From the NCBI RefSeq assembly GCF_013694245.2, contig NZ_CP059322.2, positions 4,533,001 to 4,597,000 on the forward strand: DNA of 64,000 nucleotides, read 5' to 3'. Below, one piece after another: positions 54,649 through 63,104 of the stretch. Position numbers and translations under genes: made by a program. This stretch comes from Micromonospora ferruginea (lineage in GTDB: Bacteria; Actinomycetota; Actinomycetes; Mycobacteriales; Micromonosporaceae). The notes beneath the pieces were generated by a model. The model saw only the letters and a program-made list of their open reading frames with translations, did no database searches and had not been told where the DNA came from. Each line of letters starts with the position of its first letter. Within the stretch, counting starts at the first letter, position 1.

Positions 54649-54977
54649 GCCGCCATCCCCCGATCGTCGAGCAGTGCGTCCATGGTGGTGGCGAACGAGC
54701 GCCAGGTCTTGCCGGAGCGGGTGAGCTGGTCGCGCCCGGCGGCGTTGAGCGCGTAGTACTTGCGGTGCGGCCCGGACTCGCTGGGCACCACGTAGGTGGT
54801 GAGCAGGCCGGCCGCGAACAGCCGGCGCAGCGTGCCGTAGACCGAGGCGTCGCCGACCTCGGCCAGGCCCGCCTCGCGCAGCCGACGGAGGATGTCGTAG
54901 CCGTATCCGTCGGAGTCCTTGAGCACGGCGAGCACGGCCAGATCGAGGACACCCTTGAGAAGCTGCGTCGCATCCAC
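54645..54977 (-). CDS. PadR-family transcriptional regulator
   Basis: 110 residues from GTG 54977 (the open frame reaches 54998). The winged helix reads QLLKGVLDLAVLAVLKDSDGYGYDILRRLREAGLAEVGDASVYGTLRRL with the wing GPHRKYYALNAAGR. Short PadR type with a small C-terminal helix. It leads a two-gene operon with the HAAS protein. A palindrome 19 bp before its start is a likely operator. Confidence 0.92.
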   Translation of the reverse strand: MDATQLLKGVLDLAVLAVLKDSDGYGYDILRRLREAGLAEVGDASVYGTLRRLFAAGLLTTYVVPSESGPHRKYYALNAAGRDQLTRSGKTWRSFATTMDALLDDRGMAA

Positions 54978-54996
54978 GCTCCGCACACTACTGCGC

Positions 54997-55006
54997 ATTG
55001 CGCAAT
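54997..55006. promoter_or_regulatory. Candidate PadR operator
   Basis: ATTGCGCAAT (54997-55006) is a perfect palindrome within overlapping TGCGCA repeats, 19 bp upstream of the padR start. The position fits self-repression. No other copy was noticed in the window. Confidence 0.45.
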
Positions 55007-55033
55007 ACCGTCAACGACACCACCCGAACAGCC

Positions 55034-55096
55034 CGTCGATCATGAAGTTGGCGGCAAGGGATGTCCGGAATGTCGCCGCCAACTTCATGATCGACG
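55034..55096. repeat. Palindromic repeat with GATCATGAAGTTGGCGG arms, copy 2
   Basis: Perfect 22-bp arms (55034-55055, 55075-55096) around 19 nt. The inner 17 bases of the arm equal those at 26088-26150, while the outer bases and spacer differ. It lies between the padR and ppx genes. The stretch after it is a GGGGAGGGGAGG run. Confidence 0.92.
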
Positions 55097-55142
55097 AGGC
55101 GGTGCCGCCCGGTGGGGGTGGGAGGGGAGGGGAGGGGAGGGG

Positions 55143-56084
55143 TTAGGCGAGGCTCCAGGCGATGCCGTCGAGGATGTCGTGCTCGGAGGCGACCACCGAC
55201 GGCATGCCGGCTCGCTCCATGATCACGCGCAGCACCAGCGCGCCGGCGCCGATCACGTCCGCCCGGCCGGGGTGCATCACCGGATACGCGAGCCGCTGCT
55301 CGCTGCTCTTGCCGAGCAGGTCGGCGGTCACCTCGGCCACCTGCTCGTAGGAGACCCGGGCGTGGTGGATGCGGCTCGGGTCGTACCCCTGGAGCCCTTC
55401 GGCCAGGGCGACCACGGTGGTGACCGAACCGGCGAGCCCGACCAGCGTGGCGGCCTCGCGGCCGGGCACGGCGTCGAGCGCGCGGTCGACGGCGGCGGCG
55501 ATGTCGGCCTCCGCGGCGGCGATCTGCGCCGGGGTCGGCGGGTCGCCGTGCAGGTGGCGTTCGGTCATCCGGACGCAGCCGATGTCCACCGAGATCGCGC
55601 CGCGCACGCCGTCGGCGCGGGTGCCGACGACGAACTCGGTCGAGCCGCCACCGATGTCGACCACCAGGTACGGCGGCTCGGCGTCGGCGGGGAGGCCGCG
55701 CACCGCGCCGGTGAACGACAGCCGAGCCTCCTCGTCGCCGGTCACCACCTCGGGCGGTACGCCGAGCGTGCGCTCGACCATCGCGCGGAAGTCGGCGGCG
55801 TTGGAGGCGTCGCGGGAGGCCGAGGTGGCGCACATGCGCACCCGGTCCACGCCGGCCTTCTCGATCTCCGCCGCGTAGTCGGCGAGCGCGACGCGGGTCC
55901 GCTCGACGGCCTCCGGGGCGAGCATGCCGGTCCGGTCGACGCCCTGCCCCAGCCGCACGATCTCCATCCGCCGGCTGACGTCGCGCAGCGGCGCCGCCTC
56001 CCCCGCCGACGCGTCGGGCAGGTCGGCGATCAGCAGTCGGATCGAGTTGGTCCCGCAGTCGATGGCGGCCACACGCGCACTCAC
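55143..56084 (-). CDS. ppx: Ppx/GppA phosphatase
   Basis: 313 residues from GTG 56084. The ASKHA fold shows IDCGTNSIRLLIAD, DIGGGSTEFVVG and GLAGSVTTVVAL. Members hydrolyse polyphosphate or pppGpp; the short actinobacterial form has no HD domain. From memory it lies in the eno-FtsB-DUF501-ppx order of mycobacteria. Here argA has come between DUF501 and ppx, 26 bp upstream. Confidence 0.92.
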   Translation of the reverse strand: MSARVAAIDCGTNSIRLLIADLPDASAGEAAPLRDVSRRMEIVRLGQGVDRTGMLAPEAVERTRVALADYAAEIEKAGVDRVRMCATSASRDASNAADFRAMVERTLGVPPEVVTGDEEARLSFTGAVRGLPADAEPPYLVVDIGGGSTEFVVGTRADGVRGAISVDIGCVRMTERHLHGDPPTPAQIAAAEADIAAAVDRALDAVPGREAATLVGLAGSVTTVVALAEGLQGYDPSRIHHARVSYEQVAEVTADLLGKSSEQRLAYPVMHPGRADVIGAGALVLRVIMERAGMPSVVASEHDILDGIAWSLA

Positions 56085-56110
56085 GGCGCCCACCCTACGG
56101 CCCGACCGGC

Positions 56111-56620
56111 TCACAGGCGCAGCAGCATCCGGGTGTTGCCGAGCGTGTTGGGCTTCACCCGCTCCAGGTCGAGGAACTCGGCGACACCCTCGTCGTAGGA
56201 GCGCAGGAGCTGCTCGTAGACCGGCTGCGGCACCGGGGCGCCGTCGATCTCGCGGAAGCCGAACCCGCCGAAGAACCCGGTCTCGAACGTGAGCACGAAG
56301 ATCCGGGCGACACCCAGCTCACGCGCCGCGTCGATCAGCTCGCCGACGATCCGGTGCCCGAGCCGCCGCCCCCGGCAGGACGGGTCGACCGCCACCGTGC
56401 GGATCTCGGCCAGGTCCTCCCACATCACGTGCAGCGCCCCGCAGCCGACCACCGTGCCGTCCGGCGTCGCCGCGACCCGGAACTCCTGCACGTCCTCGTA
56501 GAGCGTCACGGTCGCCTTGCTGAGCAGCCGCCGGTCGTCGGTGTAGGTGTCCACCAGCCGGCGGATGCCGCGCACGTCGGCGGTCCGGGCCCGGCGGACC
56601 ACGATCTCGTCGCCGCTCAT
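56111..56620 (-). CDS. argA: Amino-acid N-acetyltransferase (ArgA-like GNAT)
   Basis: 169 residues. VRRARTADVRGIRRLVD opens the domain; the acetyl-CoA loop is VAVDPSCRGRRLGHRIV; the FETGFFGGFGFREID and VFVLTFET-like core match the short ArgA of actinobacteria, which acetylates glutamate (or glutamine) for arginine synthesis. Other GNAT substrates cannot be excluded. It begins 1 bp after the DUF501 stop. Confidence 0.82.
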   Translation of the reverse strand: MSGDEIVVRRARTADVRGIRRLVDTYTDDRRLLSKATVTLYEDVQEFRVAATPDGTVVGCGALHVMWEDLAEIRTVAVDPSCRGRRLGHRIVGELIDAARELGVARIFVLTFETGFFGGFGFREIDGAPVPQPVYEQLLRSYDEGVAEFLDLERVKPNTLGNTRMLLRL

Positions 56621-56621
56621 C

Positions 56622-57179
56622 TCACTGGGCCGTGGGCACGTCCACGCAGGGGCCGGCGGCCCACCACTTCTCCACCAGCGCCAGCGTCTCGTCGCCGAAC
56701 GGGTTCACCCCCGGCCCGGCGGCCAACGCGTGACCGAGATGCACGTGCAGGCACTTCACCCGGCCGGGCATCCCGCCGGCCGAGATGCCGGCGATCTCCG
56801 GCACCACGCCGATCGCGTCCCGGCGGCCCAGGTAGTCCTCGTGCGCGGCCCGGTAGCGGGCGGCCAGCTCCGGATCCTCGGCGAGCCGGTCGGCCATCTC
56901 CTTCATCAGCCCGGCCGACTCCAGCCGGCTGCACGCCGCGGTGGCCCGCGGGCAGGTCAGGTAGAACAGCGTCGGGAAGGGCGTGCCGTCGGCCAGCCGG
57001 GGCGTCGTCTCCACCACGTCGGGCAGGCCGCACGGGCACCGGTGGGCCACCGCCCGGGTGCCGCGCGGCGCGCGTCCGAGCTGGGCGGCCACCGCGGCCA
57101 GGTCGGCCTCGGTGGCCGGCTGGCGCTCCGGCGGGGGTACGGAGTCCGCCGCCGGATCCTGCGGTGGTACGACGCTCAC
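56622..57179 (-). CDS. DUF501 protein
   Basis: 185 residues. Cysteine-rich core: HRCPCGLPDVVETTPRL and FPTLFYLTCPRATAACSRLE, then GRVKCLHVHLGHALA, a likely metal- or cofactor-binding site. Function unknown. GTG at 57179. It follows the FtsB-like gene and leads into argA, all on the minus strand and tightly packed. Confidence 0.9.
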   Translation of the reverse strand: MSVVPPQDPAADSVPPPERQPATEADLAAVAAQLGRAPRGTRAVAHRCPCGLPDVVETTPRLADGTPFPTLFYLTCPRATAACSRLESAGLMKEMADRLAEDPELAARYRAAHEDYLGRRDAIGVVPEIAGISAGGMPGRVKCLHVHLGHALAAGPGVNPFGDETLALVEKWWAAGPCVDVPTAQ

Positions 57180-57201
57180 GGGTTGTGCCTTTCGCGATAG
57201 C

Positions 57202-57834
57202 TCACTTGTCGGGGCGCTCGGCGTTGGCCGCCTGCACGCTCGACCACAGGGTGTCGTACCAGGGGTCGGGCGGCTTCGGCGGCCCCGGCTTCGCGCCCCT
57301 GCCGGCGTCCTTGGCGGCGCCGTCCGGGTCGGAGAGCACCACCAGCAGGGTCTCGCCGGGCTTGCCCATGAAGAACCGCTCCCGGGCCTGCGTCTTGACG
57401 TACTCCGGGTCCTTCCACTTGGCCGCCTCGGCGGTCAGCCGGTCGATCTCCGCCCGCTGCGACGCCTGGGAAGCCTCCATCCGCTCGATGTCGGCCTGCT
57501 GGTCCAGGTAGACCCTCACCGGATAGGTGTACGCCAGGGCGAGCGCGATCAGCACCGCGAACAGCACGGTGGCGCGCCCGGTGAAGCGCCGGGGTTGGGG
57601 TGCGGTGAGCCGCTTGACCGGGCCGCCGGCCGCGCTTCGCCGGGGCGAGCCCGGACGGTTCGCGGCGCGTACGCCCTCGGTGGCGCGGGACGCCCCGGGT
57701 GACCGCCCGGCGGCGCGCGCCTCCGCACGGACGCCGTCGCGGGCCGTGGACCGGACCCGGGCACCGCCCGACCGACCGGCCTGACCCGGCCGACGGGCGG
57801 GCCGCTGGCCACCCGGTGTGCGGCGCTGCTGCAT
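57202..57834 (-). CDS. FtsB/DivIC-like septum formation protein
   Basis: 210 residues. A long basic, Pro/Gly/Arg-rich cytoplasmic head (1-85), one membrane helix (ATVLFAVLIALALAYTYPVRVYL) and a coiled coil (QQADIERMEASQASQRAEIDRLTAEA), followed by WKDPEYVKTQARERFFMGKPGE, the septum-initiator signature. It would bind FtsL and FtsQ at the divisome. It follows eno by 29 bp. Confidence 0.9.
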   Translation of the reverse strand: MQQRRTPGGQRPARRPGQAGRSGGARVRSTARDGVRAEARAAGRSPGASRATEGVRAANRPGSPRRSAAGGPVKRLTAPQPRRFTGRATVLFAVLIALALAYTYPVRVYLDQQADIERMEASQASQRAEIDRLTAEAAKWKDPEYVKTQARERFFMGKPGETLLVVLSDPDGAAKDAGRGAKPGPPKPPDPWYDTLWSSVQAANAERPDK

Positions 57835-57863
57835 CGTCACACCCCTCCCCCGGAGCGCTGACC

Positions 57864-59147
57864 TCAGGCCGAACGGTAACGCGGGAACGCGCCGGCGCCG
57901 GCGTACCGCGCCGCGTCGGCCAGCTCCTCCTCGATCCGCAGGAGCTGGTTGTACTTGGCGACCCGGTCCGAGCGGGCCGGGGCGCCGGTCTTGATCTGGC
58001 CGCAGCCGGTGGCGACCGCCAGGTCGGCGATGGTGGTGTCCTCCGTCTCGCCGGACCGGTGGCTCATCATGCACGTGAAGCCGGCCCGGTGGGCCAGGTC
58101 CACCGCGTCGAGCGTCTCGGTCAGCGAGCCGATCTGGTTGACCTTGACCAGCACCGCGTTGGCGGCCCGCTCGGCGATGCCCCGGGCGATGCGCTGCGGG
58201 TTCGTCACGAACAGGTCGTCGCCGACGATCTGGATCCGGTCGCCGAGCGCGGCGGTCAGCGTGGCCCAGCCGCTCCAGTCGTCCTCGGCCAGCGGGTCCT
58301 CGATGGACACGATCGGGTAGTCGCCGGCGAGCTTGGTGTAGTAGTTGCTCATCTCCTCGGCGCTCTTCGCGCTGCCCTCGAACGTGTAGGTGCCGTTGTC
58401 GAAGAACTCGGTGGCGGCCACGTCGAGCGCGAAGACGATGTCGGTGCCGAGCCGGTAGCCGGCCTTCTCGACCGCCTCGGCGATCAGGTCCAGCGCGGCG
58501 GCGTTGGTCGGCAGGTTCGGGGCGAAGCCGCCCTCGTCGCCGAGGCCGGTCGACAGGTCCTTCTTCTTCAGCACCGACTTCAGCGCGTGGTAGACCTCGG
58601 CGCCGGAGCGGACCGCGTCCCGGAACGTCGGCGCGCCGATCGGCGCGATCATGAACTCCTGGATGTCGACGTTCGAGTCGGCGTGCGCGCCACCGTTGAG
58701 GATGTTCATCATCGGCACCGGGAGCAGGTGCGCGTTGGGGCCGCCCAGGTAGCGGAAGAGGCTCAGCTCGGCGCTGCCGGCGGCGGCCTTCGCCACGGCC
58801 AGCGAGACGCCGAGGATGGCGTTCGCGCCCAGCTCGCCCTTGTTGTCCGAGCCGTCGATGTCGATCATCTTCTGGTCGATCAGCCGCTGCTCACTGGCCT
58901 CGTAGCCGATGAGCTGGTCGACGATCCGGTCCTCGATGTTGGAGACGGCCTTCTCGACACCCTTGCCCAGGTAGCGGTCCTTGTCGCCGTCGCGCAGCTC
59001 GACCGCCTCGAACGCGCCGGTGGAGGCGCCGGACGGCACCGCGGCGCGGGCGATCGTGCCGTCGTCGAGCCCGACCTCGACCTCGACCGTCGGGTTGCCC
59101 CGCGAGTCCAGGATCTCCCGGGCGACAATTCCCTCGATGGTTGCCAC
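57864..59147 (-). CDS. eno: Enolase
   Basis: 427 residues. The glycolytic dehydration of 2-phosphoglycerate. The catalytic lysine region, the SVEDPLAEDDW metal loop (here SIEDPLAEDDW) and MSHRSGETEDTTIADLAV are intact, as is the opening IVAREILDSRGNPTVEVEV. GTG 59147 is the start, with GAGGAG 7 nt upstream; the message leads a conserved run to ppx. Confidence 0.98.
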   Translation of the reverse strand: MATIEGIVAREILDSRGNPTVEVEVGLDDGTIARAAVPSGASTGAFEAVELRDGDKDRYLGKGVEKAVSNIEDRIVDQLIGYEASEQRLIDQKMIDIDGSDNKGELGANAILGVSLAVAKAAAGSAELSLFRYLGGPNAHLLPVPMMNILNGGAHADSNVDIQEFMIAPIGAPTFRDAVRSGAEVYHALKSVLKKKDLSTGLGDEGGFAPNLPTNAAALDLIAEAVEKAGYRLGTDIVFALDVAATEFFDNGTYTFEGSAKSAEEMSNYYTKLAGDYPIVSIEDPLAEDDWSGWATLTAALGDRIQIVGDDLFVTNPQRIARGIAERAANAVLVKVNQIGSLTETLDAVDLAHRAGFTCMMSHRSGETEDTTIADLAVATGCGQIKTGAPARSDRVAKYNQLLRIEEELADAARYAGAGAFPRYRSA

Positions 59148-59359
59148 TGAGTCGCTCCTCGTTTGTGTGTTCCGGTCCGATTCGGGCCGCGACGGTGCGG
59201 CTGAGGCAGGTGTTGAACGCAGCGTATCGGTCCCCGCCCTCCCACATGCCGGTCGGGGCGGACCCCACCGCGGCGAATGAGACGGACATTCCCGCTTTAC
59301 CGGTCGTCAACCGGCAACCGGTTTGCGAGAGGTTGCGTCGATCGACAAGGCTGGGCATC

Positions 59360-60052
59360 ATGCCTGCCGCCTCGACGACTCTCCGCGTGCTCGCCGCCAC
59401 GGTCATCGCGTCGCTCTCGGTCACCGGTTGCCAGACCCTGGACGACGCGGGCGTCGCACTCGGACGGGCCGACCTGGTGAACGACCTGACCGCGCGGATG
59501 GACCGGGCGTTGGAGCAGACCTGGGCCGCCGACTACCAGCTCGCCGGCGGCCGGACCGCCTCGATCGCGCAGACCGCCAAGCCGCTGCGCTCCACCTACA
59601 CCTGGCCCGGCGGCCGGATCACCGTCACGCAGGAGGCGGTGACCCGGTGCACCAGCGCCTCCGCCCGCACCTCCTGCACCGTGTCGCCCCCGGTGCTCAC
59701 CGCCGGCAAGCCGTCGGTGATCGTCTACGACGAGGCCCGCAAGCTGGGCCTGGTCACCCCGCCGGCGGTGATCCGGCTGCTCACCGAGGCGGCGCTGGAA
59801 CCCGACGCGGTCATCAAGCAGAGCGACACCACGCTCGCCGGACACCACGCCACCTGCGTGGACGTCACCAACGCCGGCGATCGCTTCGCCACCTGCGTGA
59901 CCACCGAAGGGGTGCTGGGCAGCTTCACCGGCACGCTCGACAACAAGGCCGCCGAGGTCACGCTCAGCCGCTACACCGAGACGGTCGAGGCCACCGCGTT
60001 CGACCTGCCGGCCGGCGCCGCCGTGGTGGACCGCCGCACCAAGACGTCCTGA
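59360..60052 (+). CDS. Putative lipoprotein
   Basis: 230 residues from ATG 59360. The signal ends in LSVTGC, a lipobox, so the cysteine should be acylated outside the membrane. The mature part is a beta-rich domain of about 205 residues with two internal disulfide-capable pairs (VTRCTSASARTSCTV, HATCVDV and RFATCVTTE). No family recognised; it resembles LppX/LprG-like lipoproteins only in size. It diverges from eno. Confidence 0.8.
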   Translation: MPAASTTLRVLAATVIASLSVTGCQTLDDAGVALGRADLVNDLTARMDRALEQTWAADYQLAGGRTASIAQTAKPLRSTYTWPGGRITVTQEAVTRCTSASARTSCTVSPPVLTAGKPSVIVYDEARKLGLVTPPAVIRLLTEAALEPDAVIKQSDTTLAGHHATCVDVTNAGDRFATCVTTEGVLGSFTGTLDNKAAEVTLSRYTETVEATAFDLPAGAAVVDRRTKTS

Positions 60053-60056
60053 CGCC

Positions 60057-61682
60057 TCACCCGCCCAGCCCCAGCAGGGTGCGCAGGTGGCGCGGCGGCG
60101 GGCAGTCGTGCGACAGCATCGCGTCGTGCCAGTCGCGCACCGGCACGCCGTCCGGCCGGGCGCCGGCGATCCCGGCCATCTCGCTGTAGCCGACGAAGTA
60201 GGTGGAGAGCTGCGTCGAGGTGAGCAACGCGCGCCGCCACTTGCCGGCCGCCTCGCCCTCCTCCTGGAAGCCCCGCCCGGTCATCAGCGCCATCGCGTCG
60301 GCCTCGGGCAGGTCGTCGCAGTGCACGAGCTGGTCGAGCAGCGCGTTGATGGTCATCCGGAGCTGCATCTTGAGCTGCTGCAACCGCACCGGCAGCCCAC
60401 CGAAGCCCAGCCCGGCCATCAGCTCCTCGGTGTAGACCGCCCACCCCTCGATGAACACCCCGGACTCGGTGAGCGCGCGCACCCGCGTCGGACCGGCGTA
60501 GCGGCGGGCGTGGGCGAGCTGCAGGAAGTGACCCGGCATCGCCTCGTGCACGGTCAGGTTGCGGATCATGTGGTCGTTGTATTCCCGGTAGAACGACTCC
60601 ACCCGCCGCGCCGGCCAGTCCGCCGGGGTGGGCGCGATGCAGTAGAACGTCGGCACGTCCGCCGTCTCCAGCGGCCCCGGCGAGTCGCAGTAGGCCACCG
60701 CCACGCCCCGGGCGAACTCCGGCATCTCCTGGATCACGCACGGATCCGCGACCAGGCTCACCAGGTCGTGGTGGCGGACGAAGTCGGTGGCCTCGTCCAG
60801 CGTGACCGACGCGAGGTCCACGATGGTGGCGTCGTCCGGGTGCTCGGCGGCGAGCAGGTCCAGTGCGCGGCGTACCGTCTCGTCGTCGGCCGGACCACCG
60901 ACCAGCTCGACCGCCGCCGCCCGGATCTCGTCGGTGACCCGGTCGAGGTTGGCCCAGGCGCGGCGCTGCACCTCGGCGGCGCCCAGCTCGGTGTCGAGCG
61001 TGTGCCACAGCCGCGCCTCCCAGCGCCGCCGCCCCAGCCGCGGGTCACGCCCCGGGCCGGCGTCCGCCGCCAGCCCGGCCCGCAGCCACGCCACGAACTC
61101 GTCAAGCGCGGCGACCGCGGCGGTGGCCGCCGGGCCCACCCGGTCACGCAACGCCGGCGCCTGCGCGAGCAACGCCGGCACCTCGTCGCGGACCAGCGCC
61201 GCCGCGCCGGCGAACTGCCCCACCGCCGTCTCGGCGTGGACCCGCGGCATGTCCCGCAGCGTCGCGCGCGCGGTCGCCAGCGCATCCGGTACGGCGTCGA
61301 GGCGCCCGGCGAGGTGGGTCAGCCGCTCGTCGACCGGGGCGTAGGGGCGGGCCAGCAACGCGTGCAGCAGCGGACCCGGGTTGTGCCGCAGCGGATCCCA
61401 CTCGTGGCTGCGGATCTCGGTGGCCTCGAACAGCCCCCGGTCGACCAGGCTGCTGAGCAGCGCGTGGTCCACGCCCTCGTCGACGTCGAGCACGTCCGGG
61501 TCGATCTCGGAGAGGGCATCGGCCGCGTCCTTCAGCATCGCCTGGTCGGCGGCGAGGGCGTCGGCGGAGAGGTCGGGCAGGCGGTCGTCGTAGCGGTGGT
61601 CCCCGGCGGCGGTGGCCAACCCGGGCCGGCTCTCCAGCAACGCCTCCACGATCCGCTCCGCGAGCGGCACGAACGCTTCCAT
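60057..61682 (-). CDS. DUF885 protein, M32/M1-like metallopeptidase
   Basis: 541 residues. The family motif HEAMPGHFLQLAH supplies two zinc-binding histidines and the glutamate, with FIEGWAVYTEEL as the second glutamate motif. DPCVIQEMPEFARG and SFYREYNDHMIRNL surround it. Members are soluble peptidases of uncertain substrate. It converges on the lipoprotein gene with 4 bp between the stops, and no terminator. Confidence 0.87.
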   Translation of the reverse strand: MEAFVPLAERIVEALLESRPGLATAAGDHRYDDRLPDLSADALAADQAMLKDAADALSEIDPDVLDVDEGVDHALLSSLVDRGLFEATEIRSHEWDPLRHNPGPLLHALLARPYAPVDERLTHLAGRLDAVPDALATARATLRDMPRVHAETAVGQFAGAAALVRDEVPALLAQAPALRDRVGPAATAAVAALDEFVAWLRAGLAADAGPGRDPRLGRRRWEARLWHTLDTELGAAEVQRRAWANLDRVTDEIRAAAVELVGGPADDETVRRALDLLAAEHPDDATIVDLASVTLDEATDFVRHHDLVSLVADPCVIQEMPEFARGVAVAYCDSPGPLETADVPTFYCIAPTPADWPARRVESFYREYNDHMIRNLTVHEAMPGHFLQLAHARRYAGPTRVRALTESGVFIEGWAVYTEELMAGLGFGGLPVRLQQLKMQLRMTINALLDQLVHCDDLPEADAMALMTGRGFQEEGEAAGKWRRALLTSTQLSTYFVGYSEMAGIAGARPDGVPVRDWHDAMLSHDCPPPRHLRTLLGLGG

Positions 61683-61740
61683 CCCCGAACCCTACCGACC
61701 ACCCCCGACACCCCCGCCCAGCGCCCAGCGCCCACCCTCG

Positions 61741-61765
61741 CTCGGCTCGGCTCGGCTCGGCTCGG
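61741..61765. repeat. CTCGG pentamer repeat (five units)
   Basis: Five exact CTCGG units in tandem, just upstream of the DUF885 gene start and before the next palindrome. Prone to slippage, so unit number may vary between strains. Confidence 0.9.
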
Positions 61766-61770
61766 TTGCG

Positions 61771-61819
61771 AGATCTTGGTACGAAACGGCCCCCGAGGGG
61801 CCCTTTCCTACCAAGATCT
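61771..61819. repeat. AGATCTTGGTA palindromic repeat with inner GGCCCC hairpin
   Basis: 16-nt arms (61771-61786 and 61804-61819) match at 15 of 16 positions as an inverted pair. Inside, GGCCCC/GGGGCC (61788-61793, 61797-61802) closes a 3-nt loop. It lies between the divergent DUF885 gene and the mazG end. Confidence 0.88.
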
Positions 61820-61900
61820 TCAGAACCCCAAGCTGCGGACATCAACTCTCACCATTCGAGAAGCCACCCACGAACAGCCCCCTCGCCCCGCCCATCCCCG

Positions 61901-61969
61901 CGATCTTGCAGTTTCGGCCCCTCTGATGTCTGGTTCAGGCGGTTTGCCGGGGCCGAAAGTGCAAGATCG
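61901..61969. repeat. CGATCTTGCA palindromic repeat overlapping the end of mazG
   Basis: 21-nt arms (61901-61921 and 61949-61969) match at 20 of 21 positions around 27 nt. The mazG reading frame enters the right arm and stops at 61935-61937, in the spacer. Unlike the two GATCATGAAG elements it is linked to a gene end. Confidence 0.88.
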
Positions 61970-63104
61970 ACGGGGGCCGGGCGAGGGTGCGTAGGGGTGG
62001 GGAGGCCGGGCATGGGACGACGGCGCACCGGGGAGCGTGTGACGGCCTCGGGGCGGCGAGGTCGGGCCGGGGCGGGGTTGGCGCGGACCGGCTCGGCGTA
62101 CGCCGGGGTGGCGGGGTCAGGTTGGGGGCGGGGGTGGCGCGTTCGGCGACGCGGACGGCCTCGGCGTACGCCAGGGTGGCGCGGCGGAGCGCCGCCTCCG
62201 GGTCGATGCCGGCCTGCCGGGCCGCCGCGACGGTGGCCAGCAGGCTCGCGCCCAGCCGCGCCTCCGGGTCCACCTGCGACTCGGCGAGCGGCGGCGGGAC
62301 GGCCAGCCCCACCCGGCCGGCGCGATCCAGGATCTTCGCGGCCAGGGCGAGCGCGGGCTGGCTCAACGCGATGCCGTCGAGCACCGAGTCACGGGTCTTC
62401 TCGGCCCGCTTGATCCGCTCCCAGTTGGCCTCGATCTCCTCGATCGTGCCGGCCTGCTCGCCGGAGAACACGTGCGGGTTACGCCGGACCATCTTGTCGA
62501 CCAGGCCGCCGGCCACGTCGTCGACGGTCCAGCTCTTCCCCTCCGGCAGGTCCTCGGCCAGCCGGGCGTGCAGCAGCACCTGGAGCAGCACGTCGCCCAA
62601 CTCCTCGCGGAGCGCGTCGGTGTCGTCGGCGCTGATCGCGTCGTACGCCTCGTAGCACTCCTCGATGAGGAACGCGGCCAGGCTGCGGTGGGTCTGCGCC
62701 CGCTTCCACGGATCGCCGCCCGGGGAGGCCAGCCGGTCCATCACCTCGACCGCGTCGAGCAGCCGGGCGCCCGGCGGGTCCCACGAGCCGTACATCAGCT
62801 CCAGCTCGGCCAGGCCCGGCTGGCGGGCCAGCCGCAGCCCCAGCTCACGGGCGAGCGTCTCGTCGCCGGTCGCGCCGGCCAGCCAGACCGCGCCGCCGTG
62901 GGCGGCGGCGGCGTCCAGCAGCGCCTGCGTCGCGCCCTCGGTCACCACGCGCACCTCGGCGCCGGCCGTCCGGACCGCCCGGGTCAGCTCGCCGTCGACG
63001 CCGGTGAGGACCGGCGCGGAGCGTACGGCGTCCCAGGCGGCCGAGGTCAGCAGCCCGGCCGGCAGCCGGGGCGAGGTGACCAGCAGGACGATGCGCGCGG
63101 TCAT
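61935..63104 (-). CDS. mazG: Nucleoside triphosphate pyrophosphohydrolase MazG
   Basis: 389 residues. The MazG domain holds the metal motif EECYEAYDA and EELGDVLLQVLLHARLA, with NPHVFSGEQAGTIEEIEANWERIK after it. An N-terminal TOPRIM-unlike domain of about 110 residues precedes it, as in other actinobacteria. It removes abnormal NTPs, giving NMP and PPi. The Pro/Arg/Ala-rich tail (from about residue 330) ends PSILHFRPRQTA, encoded by an inserted palindrome, so the original stop was probably upstream of it. ATG overlaps the stop of the next gene. Confidence 0.92.
   Translation of the reverse strand: MTARIVLLVTSPRLPAGLLTSAAWDAVRSAPVLTGVDGELTRAVRTAGAEVRVVTEGATQALLDAAAAHGGAVWLAGATGDETLARELGLRLARQPGLAELELMYGSWDPPGARLLDAVEVMDRLASPGGDPWKRAQTHRSLAAFLIEECYEAYDAISADDTDALREELGDVLLQVLLHARLAEDLPEGKSWTVDDVAGGLVDKMVRRNPHVFSGEQAGTIEEIEANWERIKRAEKTRDSVLDGIALSQPALALAAKILDRAGRVGLAVPPPLAESQVDPEARLGASLLATVAAARQAGIDPEAALRRATLAYAEAVRVAERATPAPNLTPPPRRTPSRSAPTPPRPDLAAPRPSHAPRCAVVPCPASPPLRTLARPPSILHFRPRQTA

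Noticed and set aside
59141..59359. Upstream extension of the lipoprotein gene
   Set aside because: The frame is open, but the lipobox signal peptide starts at 59360, so earlier residues would block export.
61741..61765. CRISPR-like array in the CTCGG tract
   Set aside because: Units are 5 bp with no spacers. It is a simple tandem repeat.
61935..63104. Member of a MazEF toxin-antitoxin system
   Set aside because: The name is similar but the protein has the EExxE and EExxD MazG pyrophosphohydrolase motifs, not a MazF fold.
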